Source: CBDDYU01 sp965235655
GTDB lineage: Bacteria; Pseudomonadota; Alphaproteobacteria; Pelagibacterales; Pelagibacteraceae
Assembly: GCA_965235655.1 (NCBI GenBank)
Contig: CBDDYU010000003.1
Coordinates: 62,001 to 126,000 of the forward strand
Length of the DNA: 64,000 bases
Direction: 5' to 3'
Below the pieces are notes generated by a model. It did no database searches. It was not told the DNA's origin and was given only the letters and a program-made list of their open reading frames with translations. Made by a program: the position numbers and the translations under genes. Shown piece by piece: positions 51,191-59,887 of this stretch (its first letter is position 1; every line of letters begins with the position of its first letter).

Positions 51191-52069
51191 ATGTGCGGAA
51201 TTGTTGGGATTTATCTTAAGACAAAAAAATACGAAAAACAGTTAGGTAAATTTTTATCAGGTATGCTTGACGGGATGGCAACCCGTGGACCAGATAGTGC
51301 GGGATTTGCAATCTATTCAAAAGAAAATAAAAATTTTTATAAATATTCTATCTGTTTAAATAAAATGTCTTTAAGCGATTTTAAAAAAAAAATTTCAAAA
51401 CTATTTAAAAAGTCAAAACTAAAAGATTACTCAGATCATGTTGTTCTTGAGGTAAAAGAAAAACCAAAGATGGTAATTAGTGTTCTAGAAAATGAAATTA
51501 AAGAAGTTTCATTAGTAGGCTATGGAAAAAGTATTAATATTTTTAAGCAAACTGGTAATCCAAAAGATGTGGTTAAAAAATTTAAACTAGCATCTTTCTC
51601 AGGTACACACGGCATTGGACATACTAGAATGGCTACCGAAAGTGCGATTACAACACAAGGCTCACACCCCTACTCAACTGCTGAAGATGAATGTTTAGTC
51701 CACAATGGGTCATTATCTAATCATAACAATGTGAGACGATCTCTAATCAAAGATGGTCAAAAATTTAATTCGGAAAATGATACTGAAGTTGCTGCAGGAT
51801 ATATCTCAAATGAAATATCTAAAGGTAAAAACTTAGAAAAAACTTTAAAACAAAGTTTAAAAGATTTAGATGGTTTTTATACCTTTATTGCTGGCACAAA
51901 AAATGGCTTTGCTCTTTTACGAGATGAAATTGCATGTAAACCTGCAGTAGTTGCTGAAACAAAAGATTATGTTGCAGTTGCTTCTGAGTTTCAAGCGATG
52001 GCACATTTACCAAATGTAAATAGTGCCAAAATCTTTGAGCCTAAACCTGGTATTGTCTACCACTGGTAA
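51191..52069 (+). CDS. mgsA: N-methylglutamate synthase subunit A (glutamine amidotransferase domain)
   Basis: A 292-residue class II amidotransferase-type subunit. Cys2 of MCGIVGIYLK is the nucleophile; GTHGIGHTRMATESAITTQG near residue 138, CLVHNGSLSNHNNVRR near residue 169, and SENDTEVAAGYISNEI near residue 194 complete the glutamine pocket. With the next two genes it forms the three-subunit NMG synthase, which turns methylamine or gamma-glutamylmethylamide and glutamate into N-methylglutamate. Close to gmaS, as in other NMG-pathway operons. A paralogue lies at 45573. Confidence 0.85.
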   Translation: MCGIVGIYLKTKKYEKQLGKFLSGMLDGMATRGPDSAGFAIYSKENKNFYKYSICLNKMSLSDFKKKISKLFKKSKLKDYSDHVVLEVKEKPKMVISVLENEIKEVSLVGYGKSINIFKQTGNPKDVVKKFKLASFSGTHGIGHTRMATESAITTQGSHPYSTAEDECLVHNGSLSNHNNVRRSLIKDGQKFNSENDTEVAAGYISNEISKGKNLEKTLKQSLKDLDGFYTFIAGTKNGFALLRDEIACKPAVVAETKDYVAVASEFQAMAHLPNVNSAKIFEPKPGIVYHW

Positions 52070-52072
52070 TCC

Positions 52073-52753
52073 ATGAATTTTGATTTAAATAAAAAAAAAC
52101 TGAGAGAAGTAAATAATTATCTTCAGAATATTGATAGAAAAGATAATAAAAGAAAATTTGAAATTTTAAATCCTCAAGGACAACATGCTATTTGTGCAGG
52201 ATTAAAAGATGATATTGATGTGACTATTAAAGGTCATACTGGATATTATTGTGCTGGGATGAACCAAAAAGCAAACATTACTGTTCATGGAAATGTAGGA
52301 ACTGGTGTAGCAGAAAATATGATGTCCGGAAAAGTAATAGTAAAAGGGAATGCCTCTCAATCAGCAGGTGCAACAGGACATGGAGGAACTTTAATAATTG
52401 AGGGTGATGCCAGCTCAAGATGTGGCATTTCTATGAAAGGCATTAACATTGTTGTTAAGGGTTCGGTTGGTCATATGTCAGCATTTATGGCTCAAAAAGG
52501 TAACCTAATTGTATTGGGTGATGCAGAATCTGATCTTGGTGACTCTATTTATGAAGCTAAGATTTTTGTTAAAGGTAAAGTAAAAAGTTTAGGTGCTGAT
52601 TGTGTTGAAAAAAAAATGGATAAAAAAAATATAGATGAATTAAATAAAATTTTTAAAGTGTTAAATATATCTGAGGATGCTAAAAATTTTAAAAGATATG
52701 GTTCAGCTAGAAATTTATATAATTTTAAAATTGATAATGTAAGCTCGTATTAA
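52073..52753 (+). CDS. mgsB: N-methylglutamate synthase subunit B (GXGXG domain)
   Basis: A 226-residue beta-helix protein: IKGHTGYYCAGMNQKANITV near residue 50, GTGVAENMMSGKVIVKGNAS near residue 78, TGHGGTLIIEGDASSRCGIS near residue 102, and AESDLGDSIYEAKIFVKGKV near residue 157 are the repeated turns of the glutamate synthase C-terminal domain. Its size fits MgsB better than the longer paralogue at 46505. It starts three bases after mgsA. Confidence 0.86.
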   Translation: MNFDLNKKKLREVNNYLQNIDRKDNKRKFEILNPQGQHAICAGLKDDIDVTIKGHTGYYCAGMNQKANITVHGNVGTGVAENMMSGKVIVKGNASQSAGATGHGGTLIIEGDASSRCGISMKGINIVVKGSVGHMSAFMAQKGNLIVLGDAESDLGDSIYEAKIFVKGKVKSLGADCVEKKMDKKNIDELNKIFKVLNISEDAKNFKRYGSARNLYNFKIDNVSSY

Positions 52754-52755
52754 AT

Positions 52756-54066
52756 ATGAAAAAAGATCTAAAAGAATTTAAAACTTTTCCATCAGCAACC
52801 ATTAAAGAAATTCAAAGAGCTGCTCGAGAAGGTATTTATCAAATAAGAGGTTTGGGAGCTAAAAGAAAAGTTCCAGATTTTGATGATCTTGTTTTTTTAG
52901 GAGCTTCAATGTCAAGATACCCTTTAGAAGGTTATAGAGAAAAATGTAACACATCTGTGATCTTGGGAGATCGATTTGCCAAAAAACCTTTACACTTAGA
53001 TATACCAATAACAATTGCTGGAATGAGTTTTGGTGCTTTAGGTGCAAATGCTAAAGAAGCATTGGGAAGAGGAGCTTCAGCAATGGGAACTTCGACCACT
53101 ACAGGTGATGGTGGTATGACCAAAGAAGAAAGAGGATCTTCCAAATATTTAGTTTATCAACTTTTGCCATCAAGATATGGAATGAATCCTGATGATTTAA
53201 GAAAAGCAGATGCAATTGAAGTTGTTGTTGGTCAAGGTGCTAAACCAGGTGGTGGTGGAATGTTGCTTGGTCAAAAAATAAATAAAAGAGTTGCAGCTAT
53301 GCGAACATTACCTGAAGGAATTGACCAAAGAAGTGCTTGTAGACATCCTGATTGGACTGGTCCAGATGATTTAGAAATAAAAATACAAGAACTAAGAGAA
53401 ATTACTAATTGGGAAAAACCAATTTATGTTAAAGTTGGTGCTGCAAGACCTTATTACGATACAACGTTAGCAGTTAAAGCTGGAGCAGATGTGGTTGTTT
53501 TAGATGGAATGCAAGGTGGAACAGCTGCAACCCAAGATGTTTTTATTGAACATGTGGGTATTCCAACTTTAGGTGCACTCAGAGAAGCTGTGGATGCTTT
53601 AAAAGAATTAAATATGCATAGAAAAGTTCAATTAATAATTTCTGGAGGTATTAGAAGTGGTGCAGATGTTGCAAAAGCAATAGCAATGGGTGCAGATGCG
53701 GTATCCATAGGATCAGCAGCGATGATGGCTTTAAATTGTAATGCAGAACTTTATATAGATGACTATAAAAAACTGGGAACTGAACCTGGATATTGTCATC
53801 ATTGTCATACTGGAAAATGTCCTGTTGGAGTAGCAACACAAGATCCAAAACTTGAGGAAAGACTAAATCCAATTGAAGCAGGAAAAAGAATTAAAAATTA
53901 TCTGACAACTTTAACCTTAGAGTTACAAACATTGGCTAGAGCAAATGGAAAATCAGATGTTAGAAATTTAGAACCAGAAGATTTGGCAGCATTAACTGTT
54001 GAAGCGGCAGCTATGGCTAGAGTGCCTTTGGCAGGAACTGATTGGATCCCTGGACTAAAAAAATAA
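52756..54066 (+). CDS. mgsC: N-methylglutamate synthase subunit C (FMN-binding)
   Basis: A 436-residue FMN barrel. IAGMSFGALGANAKEALGRG near residue 88, TSTTTGDGGMTKEERGSSKY near residue 112, ADAVSIGSAAMMALNCN near residue 315, and CHHCHTGKCPVGVATQDP near residue 343 with three cluster cysteines. It performs the synthase step on 2-oxoglutarate or glutamate using the nitrogen group delivered by MgsA. The size is as expected for MgsC, without the KNG tail of the paralogue at 47359. It starts two bases after mgsB. Confidence 0.87.
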   Translation: MKKDLKEFKTFPSATIKEIQRAAREGIYQIRGLGAKRKVPDFDDLVFLGASMSRYPLEGYREKCNTSVILGDRFAKKPLHLDIPITIAGMSFGALGANAKEALGRGASAMGTSTTTGDGGMTKEERGSSKYLVYQLLPSRYGMNPDDLRKADAIEVVVGQGAKPGGGGMLLGQKINKRVAAMRTLPEGIDQRSACRHPDWTGPDDLEIKIQELREITNWEKPIYVKVGAARPYYDTTLAVKAGADVVVLDGMQGGTAATQDVFIEHVGIPTLGALREAVDALKELNMHRKVQLIISGGIRSGADVAKAIAMGADAVSIGSAAMMALNCNAELYIDDYKKLGTEPGYCHHCHTGKCPVGVATQDPKLEERLNPIEAGKRIKNYLTTLTLELQTLARANGKSDVRNLEPEDLAALTVEAAAMARVPLAGTDWIPGLKK

Positions 54067-54100
54067 TTGATAATTAATATTATAACAAGTAGGATAAATT

Positions 54101-55426
54101 ATGCCAAAAAACCTATCTCAAATAGCCAAACAAAAAAAAATAAAATATTTTTTAATTAGTTTTGTCGATTTATTTGGTATCCTAAGATCTAAACTTGTTC
54201 CAGCTCAAGCCATTGGAGAAATGCAAAAAAATGGTGCTGGCTTTGCTGGGTTTGCAACATGGTTAGATATGACACCTGCAGATAGTGATATGTTTGCAAT
54301 TCCTGATCCCGATAGTTTAATTCAACTACCATGGAATAAAGAAATTGGTTGGCTTGCATCTGATTTATATATGGATGGTAAACCTGTAGATGCTTCACCA
54401 AGAGTTATGCTTAAAGCTCAAATAAAAAAATTAGCAAAAAAAAATTTACAAATGAAATCTGGTGTGGAGTGTGAATATTTTTTAATATCTGAGGATGGTA
54501 ATTCAATAGCTGATAAAAAAGATATCCAGCCAAAACCTTGCTATGATCAATCAGCTTTGATGAGACGATACGATCTGATTAAAGAAATTTGTGATAGCAT
54601 GATTGAACTAGGTTGGAAACCATACCAAAATGATCATGAAGATGCGAATGGACAATTTGAAATGAATTGGGATTACACAGACTCCTTAATTACAGCAGAT
54701 AGGCATGTATTTTTTAAATTTATGGTTAAAAATTTGGCTGAAAAATATGGCTTAAGAGCAACCTTCATGCCAAAGCCATTTACTAATTTAACTGGAAATG
54801 GTTGCCATTCACATATTTCGGTTTGGAAAGGCAAAACGAACGTATTTTTAGATAAAAAAGATAACTTAGGGCTAAGTAAAACTGCTTATAATTTTTTAGG
54901 TGGAATAATGAAAAATGCACAAGCCTTATCGGCTTTTTTTAATCCTACAGTTAATAGTTATAGAAGAATCAATGCTCCACCAACTAAATCAGGTGCTACT
55001 TGGTCTCCAAGTAGTGTTTCCTATACGGGAAATAATAGAACTCATATGATAAGAGTGCCCGATCAAGGTAGATTTGAATTAAGATTAATGGATGGCGCAG
55101 CAAATCCATATTTATTGCAAGCTGGTGTTCTCGCAGCAGGATTAGAGGGAATGGATAAAAAAATAAATCCTGGAAAACCTTTACACTGCAATATGTATAC
55201 GGATTATAAGAAATATAAAAATCTACCTAAATTGCCTAATGATTTACCTCAAGCATTAAGCTTATTACAAAAAAATAAATCTTTAAGTGATGCTTTCGGA
55301 AAATCTGTAATAAATAGCTACATCAAGCTTAAAACCTCTGAACTTAGAGAATTTAAAAGAAAAAATAACTTTAATAAGAAAAAACCAATTACTGCTTGGG
55401 AACAAATTAATACTCTAGATTGTTAA
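54101..55426 (+). CDS. gmaS: Gamma-glutamylmethylamide synthetase
   Basis: A 441-residue GS-fold ligase. YFLISFVDLFGILRSKLVPA near residue 17 and GAGFAGFATWLDMTPADSDM near residue 47 are typical of GmaS as I know it. MKSGVECEYFLISEDG near residue 119 and YQNDHEDANGQFEMNWDY near residue 175 carry the metal-binding Glu and His; GNGCHSHISVWKG near residue 232 binds ATP. It joins methylamine to glutamate with ATP in the cytosol. Location directly after mgsABC gives the same operon as in other NMG users. AGGA precedes the ATG by about 8 bases. Confidence 0.87.
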   Translation: MPKNLSQIAKQKKIKYFLISFVDLFGILRSKLVPAQAIGEMQKNGAGFAGFATWLDMTPADSDMFAIPDPDSLIQLPWNKEIGWLASDLYMDGKPVDASPRVMLKAQIKKLAKKNLQMKSGVECEYFLISEDGNSIADKKDIQPKPCYDQSALMRRYDLIKEICDSMIELGWKPYQNDHEDANGQFEMNWDYTDSLITADRHVFFKFMVKNLAEKYGLRATFMPKPFTNLTGNGCHSHISVWKGKTNVFLDKKDNLGLSKTAYNFLGGIMKNAQALSAFFNPTVNSYRRINAPPTKSGATWSPSSVSYTGNNRTHMIRVPDQGRFELRLMDGAANPYLLQAGVLAAGLEGMDKKINPGKPLHCNMYTDYKKYKNLPKLPNDLPQALSLLQKNKSLSDAFGKSVINSYIKLKTSELREFKRKNNFNKKKPITAWEQINTLDC

Positions 55427-55429
55427 TTA

Positions 55430-56575
55430 ATGACAACAGTTTTAGAGAACGAAATATTTAAAATTTCGGAATTAGTTAAAAATCAAAACTTTAATTTTAA
55501 TAAAGCGCAAATTTTAAATCACTTACCAGAAAAATATATTGAGGAAGCTATTGACTCGATTGAGTCCTGGGAAACTTATAAACCGACCCCTCTACATAAT
55601 CTTAATAAGTTAAATGAAGTTCTAAAATTAAATAATATTTTTTATAAAGATGAGGGTTATCGATTTGATTTAAAATCCTTTAAAGCTCTGGGTGGTGCTT
55701 TTGCTGTAAACAAAGTTGTCAAAGATAAAAAAGCTAAAACTGTAGCAACAGCAACAGCAGGCAATCATGGAAGATCCGTAGCCTGGGGAGCAAAAAGATT
55801 AGGTGTAAATTGTAAAATATTTATTAGTGAATTTGTATCCGAGTCTAGAGCTGATGCTATGCGAAAGCTAGATGCTGACGTCATTCGTGTTAAAGGAAAC
55901 TATGATTCCTCTTTAAAAGAATGCATCAAACAATCTACAGAAAATAATTGGGAAATTGTTCAAGATGTTTCTTGGGATGGATATAAAGAAGTACCTAAAT
56001 ATATTATGGCTGGTTATTCAATTATGATTAAAGAAATAATTGATGATTTAAAAAATAATTCTATCACGCATGTATTTTTACAAGCTGGTGTTGGTGGCAT
56101 GGCTGCTGCGGCTATTGCTGGATTTGCAAAATTTTATGAAACCACTCCTAAATTTATTATTGTTGAACCTGAAGATGCAAATTGTGTTTTAAAAAGTATT
56201 AAACAAGGTCAGCCTACTAGTGTAGATATAGTAAAAGAGTCAATTATGGGAGGCATGTCATGTGGAGATGTTTCAACAGTTGCTTGGGAAATATTAAAAA
56301 ATGCCTCTAATTATTGTTTGACCATATCTGATAGAGCTATTCCGTCGACTGTTGCTTTATTATCTGAAAAGAAGCTATCCAATGAAAAAATAATCTCTGG
56401 GGAATGTGGTGTGCCAGGAGTTATTTCTTTAATTGGTGTCTGTCAAAACCAAAATTTTAAGGAAGCATTGGATTTAAATTCAAAATCAAATGTACTTTTA
56501 ATTGGTTGTGAGGGTTTAACTGACCAAATATTATATAACAAGTTACTGAATGAAGGGTTAGAACAAATCCAATAA
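55430..56575 (+). CDS. PLP-dependent ammonia-lyase (diaminopropionate ammonia-lyase-like)
   Basis: A 381-residue fold type II PLP enzyme. FYKDEGYRFDLKSFKALGGA near residue 71 has the PLP Lys in the SFKALGG segment; TATAGNHGRSVAWGA near residue 106 is the phosphate-side loop; and LQAGVGGMAAAAIAGF near residue 218 binds the PLP phosphate. This set is like DpaL/YgeX (2,3-diaminopropionate ammonia-lyase) more than IlvA. Start follows gmaS after three bases and its stop overlaps the photolyase start. A role in amine use is possible but not proven; related hydroxyaspartate lyases are alternatives. Confidence 0.7.
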   Translation: MTTVLENEIFKISELVKNQNFNFNKAQILNHLPEKYIEEAIDSIESWETYKPTPLHNLNKLNEVLKLNNIFYKDEGYRFDLKSFKALGGAFAVNKVVKDKKAKTVATATAGNHGRSVAWGAKRLGVNCKIFISEFVSESRADAMRKLDADVIRVKGNYDSSLKECIKQSTENNWEIVQDVSWDGYKEVPKYIMAGYSIMIKEIIDDLKNNSITHVFLQAGVGGMAAAAIAGFAKFYETTPKFIIVEPEDANCVLKSIKQGQPTSVDIVKESIMGGMSCGDVSTVAWEILKNASNYCLTISDRAIPSTVALLSEKKLSNEKIISGECGVPGVISLIGVCQNQNFKEALDLNSKSNVLLIGCEGLTDQILYNKLLNEGLEQIQ

Positions 56576-57996
56576 TGTCATCTAAAGCCATAGTCTGGAT
56601 CAGAGAAGATTTTAGAATTCATCACAATCAAGCGCTGTCTTATGCAGCACAAAATCATGATCAAGTTACAGCACTTTATATATATAACCCAAAAAACTTT
56701 ATAGGTAAAAGAGAAGCTCAACAATGGTGGCTATCAAAATCACTTCAGAGTTTTGATGATGATCTGTCTAAACTTAATATTAATTTGGAAATTCAAAGTG
56801 GTAATGAAATTGATGTTTTATCAAATATTAAGAAATCAGATGATCTTACCATTTATTGGAATAAGGTTTATGAGCCTGATGTTATCGCCATGGGCAAAAA
56901 AATTAGGGATAATTTCATCAAAAACGAAATAAATTTCAAATATTTTAAAGGTAATACTTTAAATGAATTTCAGGATGTTAAAAAAAATGATGGAACTCCT
57001 TTTAAAGTATTTACACCTTTCTGGAGAACGGCAGAACAAATCTATTTAAACTCAGTCCCAACCAAAATTTCTAAAATTCAAAAAAAAGATAAAAAATTTA
57101 CATACTTTAAAAAGAATATAAGTCCAACAGACATATTGCCTAAAAAAAAATGGTATAAAAAATTTGAAAAATATTGGGAAGTATCTGAGTCTATTTCTCA
57201 TAATTATTTAAAAAATTTAATTAATGAAAAAATCAAAGATTATGGAACAAATCGAGATATTCCTTCGGTACAAGGAACTTCAAAACTTTCACCTTATATC
57301 AAACATGGTCAAATTCATGTCGAAACTATATGGAACAAATGTCGAGAGATAAAACCTATCAATATTGGAACAAGAAAATATATTAATGAACTGGGATGGC
57401 GAGAATTTTCACATAGTTTAATAAATTATTTTCCTGAAATCTTAAAAGGAAATCTAAGAAAAGAGTTTGATCGATTTCCTTGGGTTAAAAATGATAAATT
57501 TTTAAAAGCCTGGAAAACAGGAATGACTGGATATCCTATTGTCGATGCTGGAATGAGAGAACTTTTTGAAACTGGCTGGATGCATAATAGAGTTCGAATG
57601 GTTGTTGGATCTTTTTTAGTTAAACATTTACGAATAAATTGGCAAGAAGGAGAAAAATATTTTAGAAATTGTCTGCTTGATTTTAATGAAGCAAATAATG
57701 TTGCGCAATGGCAATGGGTAGCAGGATGTGGAGCAGATGCGGCACCCTATTTTAGAATATTTAATCCTATTCTTCAGGGAGAAAAATTTGATAAAGAAGG
57801 TTTATATGTAAAAAAATGGGTTCCTGAATTAAGTAAAGTGCCAAATAAATTTATTCATAAACCATGGGAAATGGAATTAAAATACCAGCAAGCAATAAAA
57901 ACCATAATTGGAAAAGACTATCCAGCCCCAATCGTTGTTCACGAACAAGCTAGAGTTGCTGCTCTTGAGGCTTTTAAAACTCTCAAAAAAAAATAA
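56575..57996 (+). CDS. phrB: Deoxyribodipyrimidine photolyase
   Basis: A 473-residue photolyase/cryptochrome. The N-terminal antenna domain starts AIVWIREDFRIHHNQALSYA. In the FAD domain, ELGWREFSHSLINYFPE near residue 278, MTGYPIVDAGMRELFETGWM near residue 318, HNRVRMVVGSFLVKHLRINW near residue 338, and QWQWVAGCGADAAPYFRIFN near residue 380 are the FAD and Trp-chain motifs. It repairs UV cyclobutane dimers with blue light, as expected in a surface-ocean cell. The start overlaps the last base of the lyase gene, which is unusual company and may only reflect genome packing. Confidence 0.93.
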   Translation: MSSKAIVWIREDFRIHHNQALSYAAQNHDQVTALYIYNPKNFIGKREAQQWWLSKSLQSFDDDLSKLNINLEIQSGNEIDVLSNIKKSDDLTIYWNKVYEPDVIAMGKKIRDNFIKNEINFKYFKGNTLNEFQDVKKNDGTPFKVFTPFWRTAEQIYLNSVPTKISKIQKKDKKFTYFKKNISPTDILPKKKWYKKFEKYWEVSESISHNYLKNLINEKIKDYGTNRDIPSVQGTSKLSPYIKHGQIHVETIWNKCREIKPINIGTRKYINELGWREFSHSLINYFPEILKGNLRKEFDRFPWVKNDKFLKAWKTGMTGYPIVDAGMRELFETGWMHNRVRMVVGSFLVKHLRINWQEGEKYFRNCLLDFNEANNVAQWQWVAGCGADAAPYFRIFNPILQGEKFDKEGLYVKKWVPELSKVPNKFIHKPWEMELKYQQAIKTIIGKDYPAPIVVHEQARVAALEAFKTLKKK

Positions 57997-57997
57997 A

Positions 57998-58417
57998 TTA
58001 TTCTCCTATAAAGTGATGAATAATTTTTCTGTTTTGATTTTCTAATCTGTGCTCAAATAAATAAATACCCTGCCAAGTACCCAATAAAAGCTCACTATTT
58101 TTAACACTTAATGTTATTTGATTATTTGTAAGAGCTGACTTGATATGAGCAGGCATATCATCTTTACCTTCAGTAGTATGAATGTACAAATTATTATCCA
58201 TTGGAACCAGCTTATCAAAATAATTTATTAGATCAGTTTTTACATCTGGATCAGCATTTTCTTGAATGATTAATGATGCACTAGTGTGCTGGATACTTAA
58301 ATTTAAAATTCCATTATTAAATTGATTCTTATTAATCCACTCTATGGTTTGATCAGTAAATTCATATAATTGCTGTCCATTAGTATTAATAATTAAATTA
58401 AAAAATTCTTGTTTCAT
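57998..58417 (-). CDS. yjbQ: YjbQ-family (UPF0047) protein
   Basis: A 139-residue single-domain protein. LNLSIQHTSASLIIQENADP near residue 38, MDNNLYIHTTEGKDDMPAHI near residue 74, and LLLGTWQGIYLFEHR near residue 110 are family signatures with conserved His, Asp and Glu. The family is annotated as secondary thiamine-phosphate synthase-like, a side activity of YjbQ in E. coli; the true role is not known. Its start overlaps the ZapE-like stop by four bases. Confidence 0.87.
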   Translation of the reverse strand: MKQEFFNLIINTNGQQLYEFTDQTIEWINKNQFNNGILNLSIQHTSASLIIQENADPDVKTDLINYFDKLVPMDNNLYIHTTEGKDDMPAHIKSALTNNQITLSVKNSELLLGTWQGIYLFEHRLENQNRKIIHHFIGE

Positions 58418-59463
58418 TTTGATTGAAAGCTTAAAGATGTTAGTTCATGTAATCGACTAATTGTTCTTTTGAATGTATTAGAAATATCCAGTGAAGAACC
58501 AAGTTTATCTAAAGATTTTTCTGAAGTAATCATAAGTGGAATTTTTTTTTCATACAAAATATCAATTAAAGTAATAAATCTTTGTTGTTGATTTGAATTT
58601 GTATAATTAAAATTAGGTAAATTTTCTAAGAATATAAAAGAACAATTATTTGCAATCTTTATATAATCTTCGGAGCCTATATTGCGATTGCAAAGTTCAT
58701 CAAAATTAAATTTCGCTATGCCATTAAAAAAATTATCAATGACTAAATTTCGACCTTTAATTTCTAATATCTTATTTTCTTTATTTATATTTTTTGTAAG
58801 CGTTCTAAAAAATTTATTAAATATAAAATTAGTTTTTTCATTTATTGGAGCTAGAAATCTTTCCAAACCATTATTTGCATTTGTTCGATAATCTTCATCT
58901 ATTAGCAATTCTTTTTCATAACTGTAGTCTTGTAAAATTTTTATAAAAGGTAAAAATTGTTCTCTTTGCAGCCCATCTTTGTAAAGATCTTTTATTCTTA
59001 TATTTGATGAAAATAAAACTAAAATCTTTTCTTCGAATATTTTTTTAAACAATTTTCCAAGAATCATCGCATCTACTATGTTGGTAACCTGAAATTCATC
59101 AAAATATAAAATTTTAGTTTTTTTAGTTAAATCTTTAACAAATTTTTCAATGCCATTTTCTTTATCTTTTATTTGAAAAATAAAATCATGAAAACCAATC
59201 ATAAATTCATTGAAATGTAGTCTTAATTTTTTTTCTTCAATTTGATTAAAAAAAAAGTTTAGTAACATTGTTTTACCTACACCCACATCCCCAACTAGAT
59301 AAAAACCAATTTTTTTTGTATTGTTGAATAATTTGCTGAAAAATTTAGAAGAATAATTTTCATTATAAAATTTTTCTAAATTATCAATAATTTCTAATTG
59401 ATTTTTATTAATTTCAAATTTATTTATTTTGCAGTGTTCTAAAAAAAGCTTATTTAATTTCAT
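58414..59463 (-). CDS. zapE: ZapE/AFG1-like P-loop ATPase
   Basis: A 349-residue AFG1-family ATPase. Walker A is VGDVGVGKTMLLNFFF near residue 57; Walker B is LYFDEFQVTNIVDAMILGKL near residue 114; ATPase late motifs FSSNIRIKDLYKDGLQR near residue 152 and MITSEKSLDKL near residue 310 follow. In E. coli ZapE works at the division ring, while mitochondrial AFG1 acts on membrane proteins. Proteobacterial copies of this length are common. The gene overlaps both neighbours by four bases, forming a compact three-gene operon. Confidence 0.87.
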   Translation of the reverse strand: MKLNKLFLEHCKINKFEINKNQLEIIDNLEKFYNENYSSKFFSKLFNNTKKIGFYLVGDVGVGKTMLLNFFFNQIEEKKLRLHFNEFMIGFHDFIFQIKDKENGIEKFVKDLTKKTKILYFDEFQVTNIVDAMILGKLFKKIFEEKILVLFSSNIRIKDLYKDGLQREQFLPFIKILQDYSYEKELLIDEDYRTNANNGLERFLAPINEKTNFIFNKFFRTLTKNINKENKILEIKGRNLVIDNFFNGIAKFNFDELCNRNIGSEDYIKIANNCSFIFLENLPNFNYTNSNQQQRFITLIDILYEKKIPLMITSEKSLDKLGSSLDISNTFKRTISRLHELTSLSFQSK

Positions 59464-59885
59464 TGATCTTTAAATTTAATTCCATACTCAGATCTTGGAC
59501 CTTTTCTAAAGCCAAAGGGACCAGGTATAAAAATAGTCATTGGTTTTGTACCTTCTTTTAGATCTACTCTGTGATATGCATTTGCAGATCTAAATCCAAT
59601 ATAGCCTGGAGGTCTCCAAAACTTACCATTTTTCGTAGTTTCCCAGTACCCACCTCTTAATATGATAGTTATATAAGGGCACATATGGTTATGAACACCT
59701 TCTCCATGATCATCGGCAAGCATTTCATGAATTAATATATTAAATGGAAACCATTTAGGACGATGTCTAAACAAAACGTAATATCTATTCATCCAAGGTT
59801 TTGCTAAATCATATTGTGGATGTGATGGACCTCGGTCTAATACAACTTTCTTTCTTCCGATCTTATCTAATAATTTTAAGATCAT
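59460..59885 (-). CDS. Cupin-like protein
   Basis: A 141-residue protein whose HEMLADDHGEGVHNHMCPYI near residue 53 and ILRGGYWETTKNGKFW near residue 74 look like a cupin metal site with several His. The late GFRSANAYHRVDLKEGTKP near residue 97 gives a further His, and a PGPFGFRKGPRSEYG finish follows. No enzyme family is recognised. The start is next to the last bases of the reading frame that continues BamB, and the end overlaps the ATPase gene by four bases. Confidence 0.62.
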   Translation of the reverse strand: MILKLLDKIGRKKVVLDRGPSHPQYDLAKPWMNRYYVLFRHRPKWFPFNILIHEMLADDHGEGVHNHMCPYITIILRGGYWETTKNGKFWRPPGYIGFRSANAYHRVDLKEGTKPMTIFIPGPFGFRKGPRSEYGIKFKDQ

Positions 59886-59887
59886 AA

